Counted from the stretch's first letter, positions 7,890-15,386 are shown. The stretch is 16,559 nucleotides of DNA from Actinomycetota bacterium (GCA_018268735.1 JAFDWA010000010.1:1-16559); one strand, 5' to 3'. Numbers and translations: made by a program. Notes: generated from the letters alone by a model not told the origin.

Positions 7890-8684
7890 TCATCCCGCCG
7901 CGAGCCACCGCGCGAGCAGCGACCGGTAGGCAGCGTCGTAGCGCTCGTAGTCCGCTCGCAGCGAGTCGCCGGGCCAGTGGCGGTCGAGCAGCTCCCGAGG
8001 GAGCAGCGGATCGGCGTTGAAGTGGCGGAGCACCGAAGCGGACAGGACGAAGCCGTCGGCGAGCGCGTCGGTGTCACCCGCGTCGAGACGGCTCGACAGC
8101 GCAGCCATCGAACGACGGAGCTCCACCGCTCGCCCGGCCCACCCACCGAGGTCCCACAGCGTCGCTGCGAGCTCTCCGTCATCGTCGGGATGCACCGTGA
8201 ACCAGCGGGTGGACGCCTCGATCAGCGAACGGTCCACCGACCCTCGGTCGGTCGGCAGGTTGTCGGGTCGCAACCAGATCCCGTCGCGCAGCTCCCCCAT
8301 CCGGAGCCGCCGCATCGACCGGCGCAGCGCGGCACGGTCGGCGGCGGTCCTGCGTCCGCGGTCGACCACCGCCTGACGCCAGGCACCGGAGAACTGCGTG
8401 GTCGTCGCTGCGCGGCTGACATCCTGGCGACGTTGTCGTTCGACCAGCGGGCCGGCGAGCTCGTAGCGCCCGTCGGCGCTGCGGGTCGCCTCACCTGTCA
8501 CGACCATCCGCGAGAGCGCCGTGCGCACCGCACCTTCCTCGATGCCGAACAGTGCACCGGCTCGCACCAGCCGGTGCACCGGCAGTCGTGGCGGCCTCGT
8601 TCCGAGGAGCGTCGAGGCCAGGACCGAGCGCGCGGTGAGCGGCCGCTCGTCGGTCTCCCCCGTCCGCGTTCGCCCGGCCACCAC
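7890..8684 (-). CDS. PaaX-family transcriptional regulator
   Basis: This is a 264-residue regulator with the full PaaX layout. The N-terminal winged helix-turn-helix is at about 15-78 (LTARSVLASTLLG, then EEGAVRTALSRMVVTGEATR and DGRYELAG). The central domain has the diagnostic LRMGELRDGIWLRPDNLP (127-144). The C-terminal domain ends in DPLLPRELLDRHWPGDSLRADYERYDAAYR (split at 225-254). PaaX proteins are usually repressors released by a CoA thioester, classically phenylacetyl-CoA. No paa catabolic gene is visible here, so the ligand is open. Two adjacent GTG codons (8684, 8681) are candidate starts. No ribosome site is seen, but TACCGT lies exactly at -12 to -7 relative to 8684. The frame upstream of this is non-family. 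It is divergent from the desaturase gene. Confidence 0.88.
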   Translation of the reverse strand: MVAGRTRTGETDERPLTARSVLASTLLGTRPPRLPVHRLVRAGALFGIEEGAVRTALSRMVVTGEATRSADGRYELAGPLVERQRRQDVSRAATTTQFSGAWRQAVVDRGRRTAADRAALRRSMRRLRMGELRDGIWLRPDNLPTDRGSVDRSLIEASTRWFTVHPDDDGELAATLWDLGGWAGRAVELRRSMAALSSRLDAGDTDALADGFVLSASVLRHFNADPLLPRELLDRHWPGDSLRADYERYDAAYRSLLARWLAAG

Positions 8685-8690
8685 ACCGAC

Positions 8691-8696
8691 ACGGTA
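8691..8696 (-). promoter_or_regulatory. Candidate leaderless -10 of the PaaX-type gene
   Basis: TACCGT on the minus strand occupies -12 to -7 if transcription starts at the G of GTG 8684. The left arm of the inverted repeat (8714-8720) then falls about where a -35 would be. Confidence 0.4.
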
Positions 8697-8713
8697 CGTG
8701 GCGGTCCGTGCTG

Positions 8714-8749
8714 TTACATCTTCCACAACAACCGTTGAGCATGATGTAA
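8714..8749. promoter_or_regulatory. Inverted repeat in the regulator/desaturase intergenic region (possible operator)
   Basis: TTACATC (8714-8720) and GATGTAA (8743-8749) are perfect inverted 7-mers separated by 22 bases, and the match resumes after one mismatch. The right arm overlaps TAAGAT (8747-8752), the likely -10 of the desaturase gene; the left arm lies near the -35 region of the PaaX-type gene. The spacing puts arm centres 29 bp apart, close to three helical turns. This is an inferred operator; no binding data are available. Confidence 0.5.
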
Positions 8750-8752
8750 GAT
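8747..8752 (+). promoter_or_regulatory. Candidate -10 of the desaturase gene
   Basis: TAAGAT sits at -12 to -7 relative to the GTG at 8759, matching a leaderless actinobacterial promoter. It overlaps the right arm of the inverted repeat, so a bound regulator would block it. No good -35 is visible, which suggests either an extended dependence on the -10 or activation. Confidence 0.45.
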
Positions 8753-9736
8753 ATGGGTGTGACGGCGACCCTTCGTGCTCCGGCGACGATGCTGCCTCCC
8801 CCCGACGCGCTCGCCGAGGTCCTTCCGACGGATCGACTCGGACCGACCGGTCGTCCGACCGGCGAGCTGCGCAGGCAGCTCTACCGGATCCCGAACCTCG
8901 CAAACGTCGGCCACGTCGCCGGAGTCTGGCTGCAGTCGGTCGGCGTGCTGGCGCTCGCTGCGTGGTGGGGCAACCCGATCGGATGGATCGTCGCGTTCCC
9001 GCTGATGGGTCGCTCGATGGCACGCTTCGCGATCCTGGCCCACGAGGCGTCGCACCGCCTGCTGTTCACGAACCGTCGCATCAACGACTGGGTCGGGGCA
9101 TGGCTGCTCGCCTACCCGTCGTTCGTCCCGTTCGACGGGTACCGGCGCAGCCACATGGCGCATCACAAGGAGGAGTTCGGACCGACCGAGCCGGACCTGA
9201 TGCTGTACGCCGGGTACCCCATCACCTCGGCGTCGTGGCGCCGCAAGCTCATCCGTGACGTCGACGGCAACAGCGGCTGGAAGAACCTCCGCGCGCTGCT
9301 CGAGGCCACCCGGTCCACCACGGCACGGCCGGTCGCCCTCAAGATCATCGGCTGGCAGGTGGTGCTGTTCGCCGGCCTGTGGGCGGGGCTCGGACACTGG
9401 TGGATCTACCCGGTGTTCTGGCTGCTGCCGTGGATGACGGTGTGGCGCGTGTTCAACCGCCTCCGAGCGGTCGCAGAGCACGGCGGGATGCAGGCATCCC
9501 CGGACCGGCGCCTCACCACCCATCACGTCCGCCAGGGCTTCTGGGCACGCTTCTGGATCGTGCCGTTCAACACAGGCTGGCACCTCGCGCACCACGTCGA
9601 CATCGGTGTGCCGTTCTCGCAGCTCCCACGCCTGCACCGCGAGCTCGAGGCGGCCGGCTACGTGCAGCCCGCGCTCGTCTGGCCGAGCTACCGCGCCCTG
9701 TGGCGACACGGGAGCTCGGCCACGTCGGCGGACTGA
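8753..9736 (+). CDS. Membrane fatty-acid desaturase
   Basis: This is a 327-residue di-iron membrane desaturase (FA_desaturase family). The three histidine boxes are present and in order: HEASH (97-101), HMAHH (134-138) and HLAHH (277-281), with an extra AEHGG at 242-246. Hydrophobic segments lie at about 55-85, 112-125 and 196-232. It would introduce a double bond into acyl chains at the inner membrane using O2 and an electron donor not coded here; regiospecificity cannot be read. ATG 8753 directly abuts TAAGAT (8747-8752). If that is the -10 box, transcription starts at 8759 and the real start is the in-frame GTG there, giving 325 residues. It is divergent from the PaaX-type gene and ends 11 bp from the convergent aminotransferase. 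Confidence 0.9.
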   Translation: MGVTATLRAPATMLPPPDALAEVLPTDRLGPTGRPTGELRRQLYRIPNLANVGHVAGVWLQSVGVLALAAWWGNPIGWIVAFPLMGRSMARFAILAHEASHRLLFTNRRINDWVGAWLLAYPSFVPFDGYRRSHMAHHKEEFGPTEPDLMLYAGYPITSASWRRKLIRDVDGNSGWKNLRALLEATRSTTARPVALKIIGWQVVLFAGLWAGLGHWWIYPVFWLLPWMTVWRVFNRLRAVAEHGGMQASPDRRLTTHHVRQGFWARFWIVPFNTGWHLAHHVDIGVPFSQLPRLHRELEAAGYVQPALVWPSYRALWRHGSSATSAD

Positions 9737-9747
9737 CCGCTGTCCGA

Positions 9748-11028
9748 TCAGGCGACCGCTGAGAGCGCCGAGCCGACGGCGTCGAGCGCGATCTCCATCT
9801 CATGCTCGTCGACGACGAGCGGTGGCATGAACCGGATGACGTTTCCCCAGGTGCCCGCGTTCATCAGCAGGACGTTGGACTCGTCGCGGCAGTGCGCGAT
9901 CAACGCCGAGGTGCCCGTCGGATCCGGCTCACCGGTGTGCGGGTCCCGCAGCTCCATCGCCACCATCAGGCCGGGGCCACGGACGTCGGCGACGACGGGG
10001 TGCGTCGAGGCCAGCTCCCGGAGCCCGGAGCGCAGCTGCTCGCCGCGGGCAGCGACGTTGTCGAGGAAGCCGTCGGACGTGAGCACCTCGATCGTCGCCA
10101 ACGCCGCCGCGCACCCGATCGGGTTGCCGCCGTAGGTGCCGCCGTGGGAGCCGACCGGCCACCTGGCCATCAGATCGCCTGGTGCGCCGATCGCCGCGAT
10201 CGGGAACCCCGACGCGATCCCCTTCGCCATCACCAGCACATCGGGGCGCACCCCGGAGGCCTCGACGTGGAACATGCGGCCGGTGCGGCCGAACCCGCAC
10301 TGCACCTCGTCCGCGATCAGCAGGATCCCGTGCTCGTCGCAGATCGCCCGCAGCCCGTGGAGGAACGAGTCCGGGACGGGGTGGTAGCCGCCCTCGCCGA
10401 GCACCGGCTCGATGATCATCGCGGCGGTCTCGGCCGGTGCGGTCTGGCTCGCGAGCAGGTGGCGGACGCCGTCCAGCGCTGATGCGACCGCCTGCGCCTC
10501 GCTGAGCCCCGTCCCCACCGTGTGCGGGAACGGCGCGGGGAACACCCCCGAGGGCAGCGGGCTGTGGCCGGCCCGATAGCCGGTCTTCGACGTCGTCATC
10601 GCCATCGCGAGGTGCGTCCGTCCGTGGAAGCTGCCCTGGAACACGATCACGTTGGGTCGACCGGTCACCTGCTTCGCCAACTTGACCGCGCCCTCGGTCG
10701 CCTCGGCACCCGAGTTCGCGAAGAAGAAGGTGTCGATGTCGTCGGGCGCCAGCTCCGCGAGTCGCGCCGCGAGCGGCTCGAGCAGGTCGTGGCGGTAGCA
10801 GTTCACCTGGGCGTGGACGAACCGTCCGGCCTGCTCGGCGATCGCCGCCACCACCCTCGGATGGGAGTGACCGGTCGACGTCACTGCGATGCCGGAGGTG
10901 AAGTCGAGGTACCGCTGCCCGTCGACGGTCGTGATCCAGCATCCCTCACCGGAGGCCACCTGGAGATCGGTCACCTGGAACCAGACCGGCGCCAGGTGGG
11001 ATCGGGATGCAGCCTCGGTGTCGCTCAT
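9748..11028 (-). CDS. Class III PLP aminotransferase, 4-aminobutyrate aminotransferase-like
   Basis: This is a 426-residue fold-type I aminotransferase of full length. Blocks visible are YLDFTSGIAVTSTGHSHPRV (40-59), NSGAEATEGAVKLAK (105-119; phosphate cradle), GSFHGRT (132-138), EPVLGEGGY (207-215), the IADEVQCGFGRTG block (238-250; D240 binds the pyridine N), MAKGIASGFPI (267-277; K269 is the Schiff-base lysine) and GGTYGGNP (296-303). The pattern fits GABA/omega-amino-acid:2-oxoglutarate transaminases such as GabT. Ornithine or other omega-aminotransferases are less likely alternatives. No gabD or GABA permease is adjacent. The ATG at 11028 is preceded by TACGAT (complement of 11037-11042) and has essentially no leader. 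It ends 11 bp from the convergent desaturase gene. Confidence 0.9.
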   Translation of the reverse strand: MSDTEAASRSHLAPVWFQVTDLQVASGEGCWITTVDGQRYLDFTSGIAVTSTGHSHPRVVAAIAEQAGRFVHAQVNCYRHDLLEPLAARLAELAPDDIDTFFFANSGAEATEGAVKLAKQVTGRPNVIVFQGSFHGRTHLAMAMTTSKTGYRAGHSPLPSGVFPAPFPHTVGTGLSEAQAVASALDGVRHLLASQTAPAETAAMIIEPVLGEGGYHPVPDSFLHGLRAICDEHGILLIADEVQCGFGRTGRMFHVEASGVRPDVLVMAKGIASGFPIAAIGAPGDLMARWPVGSHGGTYGGNPIGCAAALATIEVLTSDGFLDNVAARGEQLRSGLRELASTHPVVADVRGPGLMVAMELRDPHTGEPDPTGTSALIAHCRDESNVLLMNAGTWGNVIRFMPPLVVDEHEMEIALDAVGSALSAVA

Positions 11029-11036
11029 GGCGCCCG

Positions 11037-11042
11037 ATCGTA
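11037..11042 (-). promoter_or_regulatory. Candidate near-leaderless -10 of the aminotransferase gene
   Basis: TACGAT on the minus strand would start transcription about two bases before the ATG. It shares a 44-bp region with the oppositely oriented pheA promoter. Confidence 0.4.
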
Positions 11043-11060
11043 CGGTGGCCTGCGTCTCTG

Positions 11061-11066
11061 TAACCT
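11061..11066 (+). promoter_or_regulatory. Leaderless -10 of pheA
   Basis: TAACCT occupies exactly -12 to -7 relative to the A of the pheA ATG at 11073, and there is no ribosome site. This is the clearest leaderless arrangement in the window. Confidence 0.55.
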
Positions 11067-11072
11067 CCGACC

Positions 11073-12032
11073 ATGGCCGAACAGCGTGATCCGATCCGAC
11101 CCGACGGCATCGCTCGCGTCGCGTTCCTGGGGCCGGTCGGCACGTTCACCGAACAGGCGCTGCACCGCGAACCCGACCTCGCAGCATCCGAGCTCGTGGC
11201 GCTGCCCACGATGGGCGACGTGCTCTTCGCCGTCCACGAGGGTGAGGTCGACCTGGGCGTCGTCCCGATCGAGAACGCCATCGAGGGCACGGTCAACGCC
11301 ACGATCGACACGCTCGCCTTCGACGTCGACCTCGTGATCCAGCGTGAGCTCGTCGAGCCCGTGTCCCTGCACCTGCTGGCGAAGCCCGGCACCGCGGTGA
11401 CCGCGATCCGACAGATCCTCTCGATCCCGGTCGCAGCAGCGCAGTGCCGCTCGTGGATCCGCGCCAACGTGGGGGGCGTCGAGGTCACCACCGCGAACTC
11501 GACCGCCGAAGCGGCCGAGACCTGTGCTCGCCTCGACGACCCCACGGTCGCGGCGATCGCGAACGCCCGGGCCGCTGAGGTGTACGGGCTGGATCGCATC
11601 GCGAGCGACATCGAGTCGCACCCGGAGAACCGAACACGCTTCGTGGTCGTCGCCCGGTCGGGGATCCCTGCACCCACCGGCCACGACAAGACCTCGCTCG
11701 TCGTGTACCAGCGGGCCGATCGGCCGGGTTCGCTGCTCGCGATCCTCCAGGAGTTCGCGGCCCGGTCGATCAACCTGACGTTGCTGCTCAGCCGCCCGAC
11801 CAAGACCTCGCTCGGCGAGTACTGCTTCTTCATCGAGCTCGATGGGCACGTCGCCGACGAGGTCGTCGCCGACTGCCTGCGGTCGCTGCGGGCCTCGCAG
11901 TCCGACGTCAAGTTCCTCGGCTCCTACCCTGCGGCGGGCGATGAGGGTGCTGCCGTGCGAGCGGAGGTGGACGCCTCCCAGCAGGAGGCCCTGGACTGGA
12001 TGGCCTCGCTGCGAGCGCAGATCAGGCGCTGA
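11073..12032 (+). CDS. pheA: Prephenate dehydratase with C-terminal ACT domain
   Basis: This enzyme decarboxylates and dehydrates prephenate to phenylpyruvate for Phe synthesis in the cytoplasm. It has 319 residues, the usual monofunctional length, with no chorismate mutase domain. The catalytic domain shows FLGPVGTFTEQA (18-29), VVPIENAIEGTV (63-74), SLHLL (98-102) and the catalytic TRF triplet in NRTRF (186-190). The ACT domain spans about 206-285, with RPGSL (217-221) in place of the Phe-binding GAL[VL] motif. LSRPTK (239-244) stands in place of ESRPTK, so the acidic residue of the allosteric motif appears replaced by Leu. Transcription is probably leaderless. It is followed 48 bp later by tRNA-Ser. 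Confidence 0.95.
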   Translation: MAEQRDPIRPDGIARVAFLGPVGTFTEQALHREPDLAASELVALPTMGDVLFAVHEGEVDLGVVPIENAIEGTVNATIDTLAFDVDLVIQRELVEPVSLHLLAKPGTAVTAIRQILSIPVAAAQCRSWIRANVGGVEVTTANSTAEAAETCARLDDPTVAAIANARAAEVYGLDRIASDIESHPENRTRFVVVARSGIPAPTGHDKTSLVVYQRADRPGSLLAILQEFAARSINLTLLLSRPTKTSLGEYCFFIELDGHVADEVVADCLRSLRASQSDVKFLGSYPAAGDEGAAVRAEVDASQQEALDWMASLRAQIRR

Positions 12033-12034
12033 GC

Positions 12035-12061
12035 TCGACACCTGGGACCTGCCGGTACGAT
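12035..12061 (+). promoter_or_regulatory. Candidate promoter of tRNA-Ser(UGA)
   Basis: TCGACA (12035-12040) and TACGAT (12056-12061) are separated by 15 bases, a slightly short spacer. Predicted start near 12068 would leave a 13-nt 5' extension before the tRNA. Confidence 0.4.
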
Positions 12062-12080
12062 CACCGCTGCTCCACATCCG

Positions 12081-12167
12081 GGAGGGATGGCAGAGCGGAC
12101 GAATGCGACGGTCTTGAAAACCGTTGGGCCGGCAACGGTCCCGGGGGTTCGAATCCCCCTCCCTCCG
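12081..12167 (+). tRNA. tRNA-Ser (anticodon UGA)
   Basis: The 87-nt cloverleaf closes fully: acceptor GGAGGGA (12081-12087) with TCCCTCC (12160-12166), and discriminator G. The anticodon stem is ACGGT/ACCGT with loop CTTGAAA and anticodon TGA at 12115-12117. A long variable arm typical of serine tRNAs follows, and the T arm is GGGGG/CCCCC with TTCGAAT. CCA is not encoded. Confidence 0.97.
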
Positions 12168-12243
12168 CGACGAGACCCGACCACGCGCGAGGAGGCGGGT
12201 CCACCGTTGCCGCAGGGCCCGTCGGTAGCGTTCGCTGCAACGT

Positions 12244-12540
12244 ATGAGGGGGAACCGTTGGACCGCTCTGGGGTCGATGGCCCTGGCCGTCGTGTGCGCC
12301 GTCGCCGTCCTGCACCCCGCCGTCGTGGACAGCCTGCCCACGGTGCCCCGCGTCGTGCTCGGACTCGCGCTCATCACATCCGGCCTGCTCTTCGCCGGTG
12401 TGGTCCGCTCGCGCAGGAGGACCGGCAACGGGCCTGCTGCTGCGGGCTCCGCCACATCGGAGTCCGTGCAGCCCGTTGGATCCGCACTGGCCCCATCGGC
12501 GACCGTCCGCCGGGGGTCCAGGGCAGCGATCCGTCGCTGA
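12244..12540 (+). CDS. Small membrane protein of unknown function
   Basis: I do not recognise this 98-residue product. It has two hydrophobic segments (about 9-28 and 37-53) separated by a short polar loop with VDSLPTVPR. A basic RSRRRTG stretch and a low-complexity cytoplasmic-looking tail follow. G or C dominates codon third positions strongly through the first 60 codons, which supports real coding, and weakens in the tail. TAGCGT at 12226-12231 could be a -10 giving a 6-nt leader; no ribosome site is seen. It fills the gap between tRNA-Ser and cydA on the same strand. It might be chance open frame, so confidence is moderate. Confidence 0.55.
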   Translation: MRGNRWTALGSMALAVVCAVAVLHPAVVDSLPTVPRVVLGLALITSGLLFAGVVRSRRRTGNGPAAAGSATSESVQPVGSALAPSATVRRGSRAAIRR

Positions 12541-12613
12541 GCGAGGCCATGTTGCCGAAGGACCGCGAACCACTGCACCTCGCCGCGTCACGCCATCCAC
12601 AGGGGACCGGGCG

Positions 12614-14023
12614 ATGAGCGCCGAGGTGCTGCACCGGATCCAGTTCGGCCTCACGATCAGCTTCCACTTCATCTTCCCGCCGATGTCGCTGGGCCTCGGT
12701 CTGGTGCTGATCATCTTCGGGGTGCAGGCGGTGAGAACCGACGACCCGAAGTGGCGGCGCCTGTCGATGTTCTGGACCAGGGTCTACGGACTCGTGTTCG
12801 CGATGGGCATCGCCACGGGGATCGTCCAGGAGTTCCAGTTCGGGACCAACTGGGCCGTCTACTCGCGCTACGTCGGCAACATCTTCGGGAGCCTGCTCGC
12901 CGCAGAGGGGATCTTCGCCTTCATGCTCGAGGGCGGCTTCCTCGGCCTGATGCTCGCCGGCGGTCGTCGACTGGGCAACCGGCTGTGGTTGTTCGCGACG
13001 ACGATGGTCGTGGCAGGTGCGACGTTCAGCGCCACGTGGATCATCATGGCGAACTCCTGGATGCAGACTCCGCAGGGATACGAGCTGCGTGACGACGGCC
13101 ACGGCACCCAGGCGTTCATGTCGAGCTTCCGCGACGTCGTGTTCACACCGTCGTTCGGGCCGCGGCTGTGGCACACGCTCGTCGCCTCCTGGATGGTGGG
13201 GACCTCGCTCGTGCTGAGCGTCGCCGCCTACTACCTCCTGAAACGACGCCACGTGCAGCTCGCGACCACGATGATCCGCGTCACGTTGCCCGTCTTCACG
13301 GTGCTGGCGGTCCTGCAGGTGACGGTGTTCGGCGCCAACATGGCGACCGAGGTCGCGACCCGACAGCCCGCCAAGCTCGCTGCGATGGAAGGCGTCTACC
13401 GGACCCAGGACTGCGCACCGATGACGATCGTCGGCTGGACGAACCCGGCGGCGCAGACCACCGAGGGGATCCAGGTCCCGTGCCTGCTCAGCCTGCTCGT
13501 CGGCCAGAGCACCTCGACGACGGTGCAGGGCCTCGACGACGTCCCCCGCGACCAGTGGGCCGACGTGCCGGTCGTGTTCCACGTGTACCACCTGATGATC
13601 AACGCGGGGATGCTGTTCGTCCTGATCGGCGGCGTGGCGTGCGTGCTGTGGGCATGGAAGCGGAAGCTGTGGGAGCAGCGTTGGATGCTGCGGGTGCTGG
13701 TCGCGTCGATCGTGCTGACGCAGATCGCGACGCTGTCGGGGTGGTGGACAGCAGAGCTCGGTCGCCAGCCGTGGATCGTCTGGCAGCTGCTGCGCACCTC
13801 TGATGCGTTCAGCCCCAACGTCGGGGTGGGTCAGGTCGGCGCAACGGTCGCGATGTTCGCCGTGCTCTACACCGTCGTGCTCGGCGTGTTCCTGTTCCTC
13901 CTCGACCGCATCATCAAGGCCGGGCCTCCCGACGAGCCGGAGCCCGAGGAGATCGACCTCCTACCGGACACGTGGGCGGAGGCGTTCCGCCACCGGTCCC
14001 GCGCCTCGAGCGGGAGCCGTTGA
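12614..14023 (+). CDS. cydA: Cytochrome bd-type ubiquinol/menaquinol oxidase subunit I
   Basis: This subunit oxidises quinol and reduces O2 to water in the inner membrane and carries the hemes. It is 469 residues long with about nine helices. Ligands by motif: H18 in ISFHFIF (heme b595), H187 in LWHTLVASW (b558) and M328 in FHVYHLMIN (b558). E98 and E106 lie in AAEGIFAFMLEGG (proton channel). The Q-loop motif QPAKLAAMEG (251-260) keeps K254 and E259, and GWWTAELGRQPW is at 376-387. The Q loop lacks the E. coli C-terminal insertion. The residue matching E. coli R391 appears to be H326. The open frame begins earlier, but MSAEVLHRIQFG matches the family N-terminus and AGGGGA precedes it. Its stop is 2 bp before cydB. 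Confidence 0.96.
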   Translation: MSAEVLHRIQFGLTISFHFIFPPMSLGLGLVLIIFGVQAVRTDDPKWRRLSMFWTRVYGLVFAMGIATGIVQEFQFGTNWAVYSRYVGNIFGSLLAAEGIFAFMLEGGFLGLMLAGGRRLGNRLWLFATTMVVAGATFSATWIIMANSWMQTPQGYELRDDGHGTQAFMSSFRDVVFTPSFGPRLWHTLVASWMVGTSLVLSVAAYYLLKRRHVQLATTMIRVTLPVFTVLAVLQVTVFGANMATEVATRQPAKLAAMEGVYRTQDCAPMTIVGWTNPAAQTTEGIQVPCLLSLLVGQSTSTTVQGLDDVPRDQWADVPVVFHVYHLMINAGMLFVLIGGVACVLWAWKRKLWEQRWMLRVLVASIVLTQIATLSGWWTAELGRQPWIVWQLLRTSDAFSPNVGVGQVGATVAMFAVLYTVVLGVFLFLLDRIIKAGPPDEPEPEEIDLLPDTWAEAFRHRSRASSGSR

Positions 14024-14025
14024 GG

Positions 14026-15045
14026 ATGTGGCTCCAGACGGTCTGGTTCGTCCTGTACGTCGCTGTGATCGCCGGCTATGTGATCCTCGACGGCTTCGAC
14101 CTCGGTGTCGGGATGCTGTCGGTGTTCGTCGCCCGTGACGACCGGGAGCAACGAACCCTCCTCAACAGCATCGGCCCGGTGTGGGACGGCAACGAGGTGT
14201 GGCTCGTCGTTGCCGGTGGCGCGCTCTTCGCTGCGTTCCCACTGGTGTACGCCGCCCTGTTCAGCGGCTTCTACCTGGCGATGATGCTGGTCCTGCTGGT
14301 GCTGATCCTGCGGACGATCGCGATCGAGTTCCGCTCGAAGCGCGAGGGTCGACGTTGGCGACGGACCTGGGACTGGTTCTTCTTCGCATCGTCGTCCGGC
14401 ATCACGCTGCTGCTGGGCGTCGCGCTCGGCAACGTGATCCGCGGCGTCGCGCTCGACGCTGGCGGGAACATGGACGTCTCGCTCGTCGACCTGCTCAACC
14501 CGTACTCGTTGGCACTCGGGGTGACTGCTGTCGCGATGTTGTCGCTGCACGGAGGGATCTACCTGACCCTCAAGGTCGACGGCGATCTCCTGCGCCGCGT
14601 GGAGCGACTCGTCCCGAAGCTGATGGTCGTGTTCTTCGTGCTGATGACCGGCATGGTCGCCTGGACGGCCGGGCTCGACGACGAGGTCGCCGGCCGCTTC
14701 CGGGACCGAGCCTGGACGTTGGCGTTCCCGACGTTAGCTCTGGCGTCGGCGCTCGGGGCGTGGCGGCTCATCCGGGCGACTCGCTACCTCGCTGCGTTCG
14801 GCGCCTCCGCGATGATGATCGGTCTGCTGATGGCGACCGTCGCGGCCGGCCTGTACCCGGTGATGCTCCCGTCGTCGATCGACGTCGCGAACGACCTGAC
14901 GATCCACAACGCGTCGTCCGCCGAGCCGACGCTGATGGTGATGTTCGTGTTCGCGCTGATCGGCCTGCCGTTCGTGCTGCTCTACACAGCGGGCGTCTAC
15001 TACTTCTTCAGAGGCAGGGTCGTCCTCGACGACGGCAGCTACTGA
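14026..15045 (+). CDS. cydB: Cytochrome bd-type oxidase subunit II
   Basis: This is the partner subunit of CydA in the inner membrane, 339 residues with about eight helices, a normal length. Signatures include GYVILDGFDLGVGML (17-31), the near-invariant GPVWDGNEVWLVVAGG (50-65), FPLVYAALFSGFYL (71-84), LRTIAIEFRSK (95-105) and a C-terminal GLYPVMLPSS (275-284) with TIHNASS (292-298). It contributes structure and a hydrophobic O2 path, with no heme of its own. GGGAG within the cydA end serves as a ribosome site, and the genes are 2 bp apart. No cydX and no cydDC maturation transporter follow; the latter must be elsewhere if present. Confidence 0.96.
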   Translation: MWLQTVWFVLYVAVIAGYVILDGFDLGVGMLSVFVARDDREQRTLLNSIGPVWDGNEVWLVVAGGALFAAFPLVYAALFSGFYLAMMLVLLVLILRTIAIEFRSKREGRRWRRTWDWFFFASSSGITLLLGVALGNVIRGVALDAGGNMDVSLVDLLNPYSLALGVTAVAMLSLHGGIYLTLKVDGDLLRRVERLVPKLMVVFFVLMTGMVAWTAGLDDEVAGRFRDRAWTLAFPTLALASALGAWRLIRATRYLAAFGASAMMIGLLMATVAAGLYPVMLPSSIDVANDLTIHNASSAEPTLMVMFVFALIGLPFVLLYTAGVYYFFRGRVVLDDGSY

Positions 15046-15118
15046 CCGACGCCGGAAGGCCCGATCGATCGGCGATCGCCCGGGGCGCACCTCAGGTGGA
15101 GTCGGTCACCTCAGCAAC

Positions 15119-15124
15119 TACAGT
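15119..15124 (+). promoter_or_regulatory. Candidate -10 of tRNA-Ser(GCU)
   Basis: TACAGT lies 12 bases before the mature tRNA 5' end. No convincing -35 is visible. The region between cydB and the tRNA (15046-15135) otherwise contains only the palindromes CGATCGATCG and GGCGATCGCC. Confidence 0.35.
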
Positions 15125-15135
15125 GACCGCGACCT

Positions 15136-15224
15136 GGAGAGGTGCCGGAGCCAGGTCGAACGGGCCTCCCTGCTAAGGAGGTGTGGGGGCAACCTCACCG
15201 TGGGTTCGAATCCCACCCTCTCCG
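15136..15224 (+). tRNA. tRNA-Ser (anticodon GCU)
   Basis: This is an 89-nt class II tRNA. Acceptor GGAGAGG (15136-15142) pairs with CCTCTCC (15217-15223), and the discriminator is G. Anticodon stem is CCTCC/GGAGG, with loop CTGCTAA and anticodon GCT at 15172-15174. A long variable arm follows, then T arm GTGGG/CCCAC with TTCGAAT. CCA is not encoded. Confidence 0.97.
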
Positions 15225-15227
15225 CCG

Positions 15228-15261
15228 AAGCGGGCGTCGACGTACTCGTCGACGCCCGCTT
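15228..15261 (+). terminator. 15-bp perfect hairpin after tRNA-Ser(GCU)
   Basis: The arms at 15228-15242 and 15247-15261 (AAGCGGGCGTCGACG and its complement) enclose the tetraloop TACT. The stem starts 3 bases after the tRNA end. There is no T-run directly after it, so it may act as a processing barrier or intrinsic terminator of the U-less actinobacterial type. Confidence 0.6.
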
Positions 15262-15305
15262 GCGCGTCCGGCCAGCGTCGAGCCGAATGTCACTCAGCCT
15301 TTTTG

Positions 15306-15347
15306 TTGCACTTCCATGACGAAATGTCGTACAACTGTCACCAGTTG
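15306..15347 (+). promoter_or_regulatory. Candidate rpf promoter overlapped by an inverted repeat
   Basis: TTGCAC (15306-15311) and TACAAC (15330-15335) are 18 bases apart and would start transcription near 15342. The palindrome CAACTG-TCAC-CAGTTG (15332-15347) covers the end of the -10 and the start site, a typical operator position. The leader to the ATG would be about 160 nt. Confidence 0.4.
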
Positions 15348-15386
15348 ACCAAGAACCGGTGACCTCGTCGTCGGCTCGATCGGGAT

